Source: an uncultured Clostridia bacterium
GTDB taxonomy: Bacteria; Bacillota; Clostridia; Oscillospirales; CAG-272
Reading direction: 5' to 3'
DNA: 44,553 bases
Assembly (NCBI GenBank): GCA_947631245.1
Contig: CANRKP010000014.1
Span: 1-44,553 of the forward strand
Below are positions 40,871 to 44,553 of this stretch, one piece after another. The notes beneath the pieces were generated by a model. The model saw only the letters and a list, made by a program, of their open reading frames with translations. It did no database searches and was not told the origin of the DNA. How positions within the stretch are numbered: the stretch's first letter is position 1; each line of letters opens with the position of its first letter. The position numbers were made by a program, and so were the translations under genes.

Positions 40871-43800
40871 ATGAAACGAGGCTTCACGGCACTTTTAGCC
40901 GCGCTGGCGCTGATCGCCGCGCTTTCAGGCTGCGTAAAGCATGATAAGCAGGACGAACAGGACAAACAGGACGAAACAGAAAAAATGCCGAGAGAAACAT
41001 TGAACTTCAACACAGGCTGGCTTTGGTCGGACGGGGACTTTGAAAACGGCGGAGCTGCCGACCTCGACGACAGCGGATTTGAAAGCGTTTCCGTTCCGCA
41101 CACGGTAAAGCTTTTGACCGAGCATAAGGGCCCGAATTTTCAGGCGCAGATAGAATCATACCGCACCATATCTTGGTACAGACGGCACTTCTCGCTTGAC
41201 GGGATAGAGGATTCGCGCGTCATCGTTTCATTCGAGGGCGTCGCCACCGTCGCCGACGTATATGTGAACGGCACTCATATCGGGCAGCACAAGGGCGCAT
41301 ACACAGGCTTTTCGTATGACATCACAGACAGCATAAAGGACGGCGACAACGTGATTGCCGTCCGCGTCGACTCGACGCAGCGTTCTGACATACCGCCCGA
41401 GGGCGGACCTGTCGATTACTGCCTTTTCGGCGGGATAGTCCGCGACGTCGACCTCATCGTCACAGGCGCGGCATATATCGCCGATATCGGTCTTACGACG
41501 CCCGGGCTTACAAAGGATAGCGGGAGCGTCGAGGCGTCCGTCACGGTCGAGAGCCATCTTACGGAAAACAAAGAACTGACGGTAAGCTCCGTCGTCACCG
41601 ATCCTTCGGGAGTTGTCGCTGCCGAATTTTCAGGAACTTTGCAGTCCGAGACGGGAAAAACGTCCACATTCAAAATAAAGAGCGGCGCGATCACCTCGCC
41701 TCAGCTTTGGAGCCCTGACAATCCGAATCTTTATACAGTAACGACGACCCTTTCCGACGGCGATACCGTCCTTGATTCCGTCAGTACATCCATAGGCTTC
41801 CGCTGGTTCTCCTTTGAGGACGACGGCTTTTATCTGAACGACGTCAAAACGGAGCTCGTCGGCATAAACAGGCATGAAATGTGGCCGTGGCTCGGGCGCG
41901 CAGTAAATGACCGCCATCAGCGCGCGGACGCCAAGCTGATAAAGGACACGGGCTTCAACGCCGTCCGCTGCTCGCATTATCCTCAGGACCCCGCGTTTCT
42001 CGAAGAATGCGACAGGCTCGGGCTCATCGTTTTTGAAGAAGCGCCCGGCTGGCAGTATGTCGGCGGCGAGGAATGGCAGGAGATATACCTTGAAAACGTC
42101 CGAGAGATGATAACGAGGGACAAAAATCACCCCTCCATCGTCAGTTGGGGAACGCGCGTCAATGAATCGTTCGACAACGACGCGCTGTATAATGAATCGA
42201 ACCATATCGCAAAGGAGCTCGATCCGACGAGGCCGACACACGGCGTGCGGCGCATGGAATCATACGGCGACAGTCATCTTGCCGAGGGCGAGGATATTTT
42301 CGCCGTCAACTACACATATCCTCAAAGGCCTCGCATCACTCCGTTCATAATCACGGAGCACTCTATGGACTGGTATTCGGGACACGGCTACCCGTGGGCA
42401 TCGGACGCGGACGCCGTGACGTTCACAAAATCGTTTGCCGAAGCTGTCGATTATTATTTCGGGAACGAATACTGCGCCGGCGGTTTTGCGTGGAGCATGT
42501 TCGACTACGAAAACGAAGTCAACTACACGAACACGAACAACGTCTTTTACAGCGGACTTTACGACATATTCCGCCTCGAAAAGATGCCGTCCCTGTTCTA
42601 TAAATCGCAGAAGGATCCGGAGGCGTCGGAGCCGGTCGTCTATATCGCGAGCTACAACACTCCCCGCTCGCCGAAGACCGTCACCGTGTTCAGCAACTGC
42701 GACGAGGTGGAGCTGTTCGCGGGCGGCGTCTCCGTCGGGAAAAAGACGCCGACGCTTTACACTAACCTCCCCCACCCCGTATATGAATTTACAAATATTG
42801 ACGTCGGCAAGGCGGACCTTGTTGCCATCGGCTACATAAACGGAGAAAAGAAAGCGGAGACGACCGTCAAGGTCCCCGATGACCCCGTAAAGCTCGTGCT
42901 CGTTCCCGAGACGGACACAATAACGGCTGACGGCTCCGATTTTGTCTCCGTCGCCGTCTATGCCGTTGACGAAAACGGGACGGTCGCCCCTTACGCGGAC
43001 AACAAAGTAACGATAACGGTCGAGGGAGACGGCAGGTTTATCGGCGAGGAAAAAATTGCGCTTGAGGGCGGAAGGACTGCGTTCTTCGTTCAGTCCATCT
43101 TCGGCAAAACGGGCGTTGTGACGGCAAAGGTCACATCCGACGGGCTCGAGGGCGCGTCGGCGGAAATAAACGTGACAGCGTTCGAAGAAAAGACTGTCCC
43201 CGCGGGGGACGGCAAAGGAAATGCGGCTCCCGTGAGGATAATTACGGAAGACATAAACGACAGCGACGCGGGCGCGCTCGACAGGCACTTTTTGTACGTC
43301 GGCTCCGGCTGGTCGAGCGGACCGCAGTCGGGATGCAGCTTCTCGGACAATCACTATTCAAGGACGGGAGGCGATGCCGTCACGTTCCGTTTTGACGGCA
43401 CGCGCATACAGTGGTTCGGCTCGACGGCTCCGAACCACGGCATCATGACCTTCTCCCTTGACGACGGAGACGAGGTCACCGTCGACTGCTACTCCAAAGA
43501 CAGGCACGACGGGGAGATGCTCTTTGACTCGGGCGAGCTCACTGACGGCGCGCATGTGCTGACCGTCCGCGTCACCGGCAGGAAAAACTCCGCCTCGACA
43601 GACACATATATAAACGTAGACCGCGTCAGGGTCACGGGCGGCGAGCACGCCGAAACGAAAAAGCTCGCCTTCACCGAAGACGCCGCGGCATCGGGCGGAT
43701 ACGCAAATCAGGGCTCGACATACGAGTGGATGATAACGCGCGCGCCCGAGGCGTTCGCATTTGAAGCCGACGGTCTCGAGGGTCTTTCGGAGCTGACCGT

Positions 43801-44137
43801 CAGGTTCGGATTTGAAACGGGACGGGTGAAGCTCGAAATCTACGCGGTCGACGAAGACGGAAAGCTGACGGCGCGCGAACTTCGCGATATCGCGACAGAT
43901 CCCTCATCTCTCGGCGACCCTGTCGCCTCAGCGGAGCTTGCTTCTCTAGCACAATGGGGATACTGCTCGCTCGTATTTGACGAAAGCACCGCAAGGCTTG
44001 CAGAGGGGGACGAATATTTTAAGATCACGTCCGCACAGTCTTCGCTATCAGCCGCCAAAGGCGGAACCCTCGTCATAAGGATTTCAGGCGAAATCGGCGA
44101 AAGCGCATATTTTGATTACGCCGCGATAACGAAGTAA
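40871..44137 (+). CDS. Secreted GH2-family glycoside hydrolase lipoprotein (beta-galactosidase-like)
   Basis: Large surface enzyme (1088 aa) predicted to remove beta-linked sugars from glycans. The start at 40871 gives a lipoprotein signal peptide with lipobox LSGC (Cys21), so it is anchored to the membrane outside. GH2 modules follow in order: sugar-binding jelly roll (about 35-200), Ig-like domain, then the TIM barrel with acid/base Glu432 in VNESF and nucleophile Glu496 in IITEHS. After the barrel come bacterial Ig-like domains (including VKLVLVPETDTITADGSD) and two probable carbohydrate-binding modules. The substrate within GH2 (galactoside, glucuronide, mannoside) cannot be fixed. It is probably controlled by the divergent AraC-type protein. 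Confidence 0.93.
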   Translation: MKRGFTALLAALALIAALSGCVKHDKQDEQDKQDETEKMPRETLNFNTGWLWSDGDFENGGAADLDDSGFESVSVPHTVKLLTEHKGPNFQAQIESYRTISWYRRHFSLDGIEDSRVIVSFEGVATVADVYVNGTHIGQHKGAYTGFSYDITDSIKDGDNVIAVRVDSTQRSDIPPEGGPVDYCLFGGIVRDVDLIVTGAAYIADIGLTTPGLTKDSGSVEASVTVESHLTENKELTVSSVVTDPSGVVAAEFSGTLQSETGKTSTFKIKSGAITSPQLWSPDNPNLYTVTTTLSDGDTVLDSVSTSIGFRWFSFEDDGFYLNDVKTELVGINRHEMWPWLGRAVNDRHQRADAKLIKDTGFNAVRCSHYPQDPAFLEECDRLGLIVFEEAPGWQYVGGEEWQEIYLENVREMITRDKNHPSIVSWGTRVNESFDNDALYNESNHIAKELDPTRPTHGVRRMESYGDSHLAEGEDIFAVNYTYPQRPRITPFIITEHSMDWYSGHGYPWASDADAVTFTKSFAEAVDYYFGNEYCAGGFAWSMFDYENEVNYTNTNNVFYSGLYDIFRLEKMPSLFYKSQKDPEASEPVVYIASYNTPRSPKTVTVFSNCDEVELFAGGVSVGKKTPTLYTNLPHPVYEFTNIDVGKADLVAIGYINGEKKAETTVKVPDDPVKLVLVPETDTITADGSDFVSVAVYAVDENGTVAPYADNKVTITVEGDGRFIGEEKIALEGGRTAFFVQSIFGKTGVVTAKVTSDGLEGASAEINVTAFEEKTVPAGDGKGNAAPVRIITEDINDSDAGALDRHFLYVGSGWSSGPQSGCSFSDNHYSRTGGDAVTFRFDGTRIQWFGSTAPNHGIMTFSLDDGDEVTVDCYSKDRHDGEMLFDSGELTDGAHVLTVRVTGRKNSASTDTYINVDRVRVTGGEHAETKKLAFTEDAAASGGYANQGSTYEWMITRAPEAFAFEADGLEGLSELTVRFGFETGRVKLEIYAVDEDGKLTARELRDIATDPSSLGDPVASAELASLAQWGYCSLVFDESTARLAEGDEYFKITSAQSSLSAAKGGTLVIRISGEIGESAYFDYAAITK

Positions 44138-44247
44138 ACCATAGACAAGTCATGACCACCTGCCGTGCCGGCGGTCTGCAAACTCGCCGAAAACAGGTCA
44201 ATATTTTCTTTGATCTGCGGCAAATATATCCTGCTTTATAAAAATGT

Positions 44248-44285
44248 GCGCCCCGCTGCTTTATGCCGCAGCGGGGCGCCTTTTT
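44248..44285 (+). terminator. Terminator after the GH2 gene
   Basis: A perfect 12-bp stem (44248-44259 with 44268-44279, arm GCGCCCCGCTGC), 8-base loop and five T. An A-rich stretch before the stem may let it serve the converging gene as well. Confidence 0.92.
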
Positions 44286-44290
44286 GAGAT

Positions 44291-44553
44291 TTATGATTTT
44301 GAGAATGTGAACCAGTTGACGTTGACTGAGCCGCGGAAAACGATGTAAACGTCATGCTTGCCCGTTACAAGCGAATCGAGAGCCGACTCAAACGTCTTGT
44401 ATTTTCCCCAGTCTCCGGTTCCGGGTGAGAACTTTGCCAAAAGCTCGCCATCCTTTGAGTCGAGCCTGACCTCGAGCACAGCCTCATATCCCGCCAGCCT
44501 CATAGAGATTTTGTCGGCGCCGTCTCCGAAGTCGAAGCCCTCATACTTTACCC
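44291..44553 (-). CDS. CBM6-like carbohydrate-binding module, C-terminus of a gene cut by the right edge
   Basis: Only the last 86 or so residues are visible and the frame is open to the window edge. They read like the end of a CBM6/CBM35-type beta sandwich: DFGDGADKISMRLAG, VLEVRLDSKDGELLAKF, TGDWGKYKTFES, and the closing HDVYIVFRGSVNVNWFTF. Such modules hang on secreted polysaccharide-degrading enzymes, so the complete gene probably encodes another glycoside hydrolase or binding protein, in keeping with the neighbouring GH2 enzyme. An internal ATG at 44503 lies inside the module and is not a true start. Confidence 0.8.
   Translation of the reverse strand, partial: VKYEGFDFGDGADKISMRLAGYEAVLEVRLDSKDGELLAKFSPGTGDWGKYKTFESALDSLVTGKHDVYIVFRGSVNVNWFTFSKS

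Noticed and set aside
42260..43354. Long minus-strand frame (364 codons) opposite the GH2 gene
   Set aside because: Arg/Val-rich translation without domain features, fully inside a recognised enzyme.

Overview
The window looks like a chromosome segment of an anaerobic, probably gut-associated, spore-lineage Clostridia bacterium (Oscillospirales or Christensenellales type). The evidence is a moderately GC-rich genome with Gram-positive ribosome binding sites, sigma-A type TTGACA-N17-TATAAT promoters, a SpoIID-family protein, a SCIFF ranthipeptide locus (a marker of Clostridia) and a tRNA gene without an encoded CCA. The species cannot be named from sequence alone. Genes are tightly packed: no stretch above about 220 bases lacks a gene, and there is no insertion sequence, prophage, CRISPR array or rRNA.

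Layout. 1-3.7 kb (+): the tail of a secreted CotH-type protein, then an aldo/keto reductase with an added ferredoxin-like domain and peptidase T, all overlapping. 3.8-14.3 kb (+): a PHP-domain hydrolase behind a perfect sigma-A promoter, then four consecutive genes each encoding a complete ABC ATPase fused to an FtsX/MacB-type permease. Three of these are close paralogues and the fourth is divergent. 14.3-23.9 kb (-): a housekeeping operon read coaE, lytic transglycosylase, M18 aminopeptidase, prfA, Sua5-type threonylcarbamoyl-AMP synthase, GyrA/ParC-like topoisomerase subunit, exported coiled-coil protein, SpoIID-like protein, closed by a strong bidirectional terminator. 24.1-26.2 kb: a cyclophilin (-) diverging from an Orn/Lys/Arg-type PLP decarboxylase (+).

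26.2-28.5 kb is the SCIFF locus: a 56-residue six-cysteine precursor peptide, a leaky-terminator-like hairpin, and its radical SAM/SPASM maturase. It is followed by tRNA-Pro(GGG) on the other strand and a cysteine-rich DUF1540 protein. 28.5-32.6 kb: ketopantoate reductase (-) diverging from an OmpR-type response regulator, a sensor kinase and a co-translated exported protein of unknown function. Two 10-bp direct repeats at 11-bp spacing sit where the -35 box should be and suggest autoregulation. 32.6-36.9 kb (-): a FAD/Rieske oxidoreductase, then an operon of nicotinamidase, proB and proA.

37.0-44.6 kb: a large membrane-anchored protein of unknown function ending in about 18 EPxET pentapeptides (-), then an AraC-type regulator (-) diverging from a secreted GH2 beta-galactosidase-like lipoprotein (+). 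Two near-identical 13-bp direct repeats, 20 bp apart, fill the space between the two -35 boxes and are the obvious regulator site. The window ends inside a gene (-) whose C-terminus resembles a CBM6-type carbohydrate-binding module. Together the secreted proteins (CotH, GH2, CBM6, transglycosylase, SpoIID, four MacB-like transporters) point to a cell heavily engaged with its envelope and with external polysaccharide.
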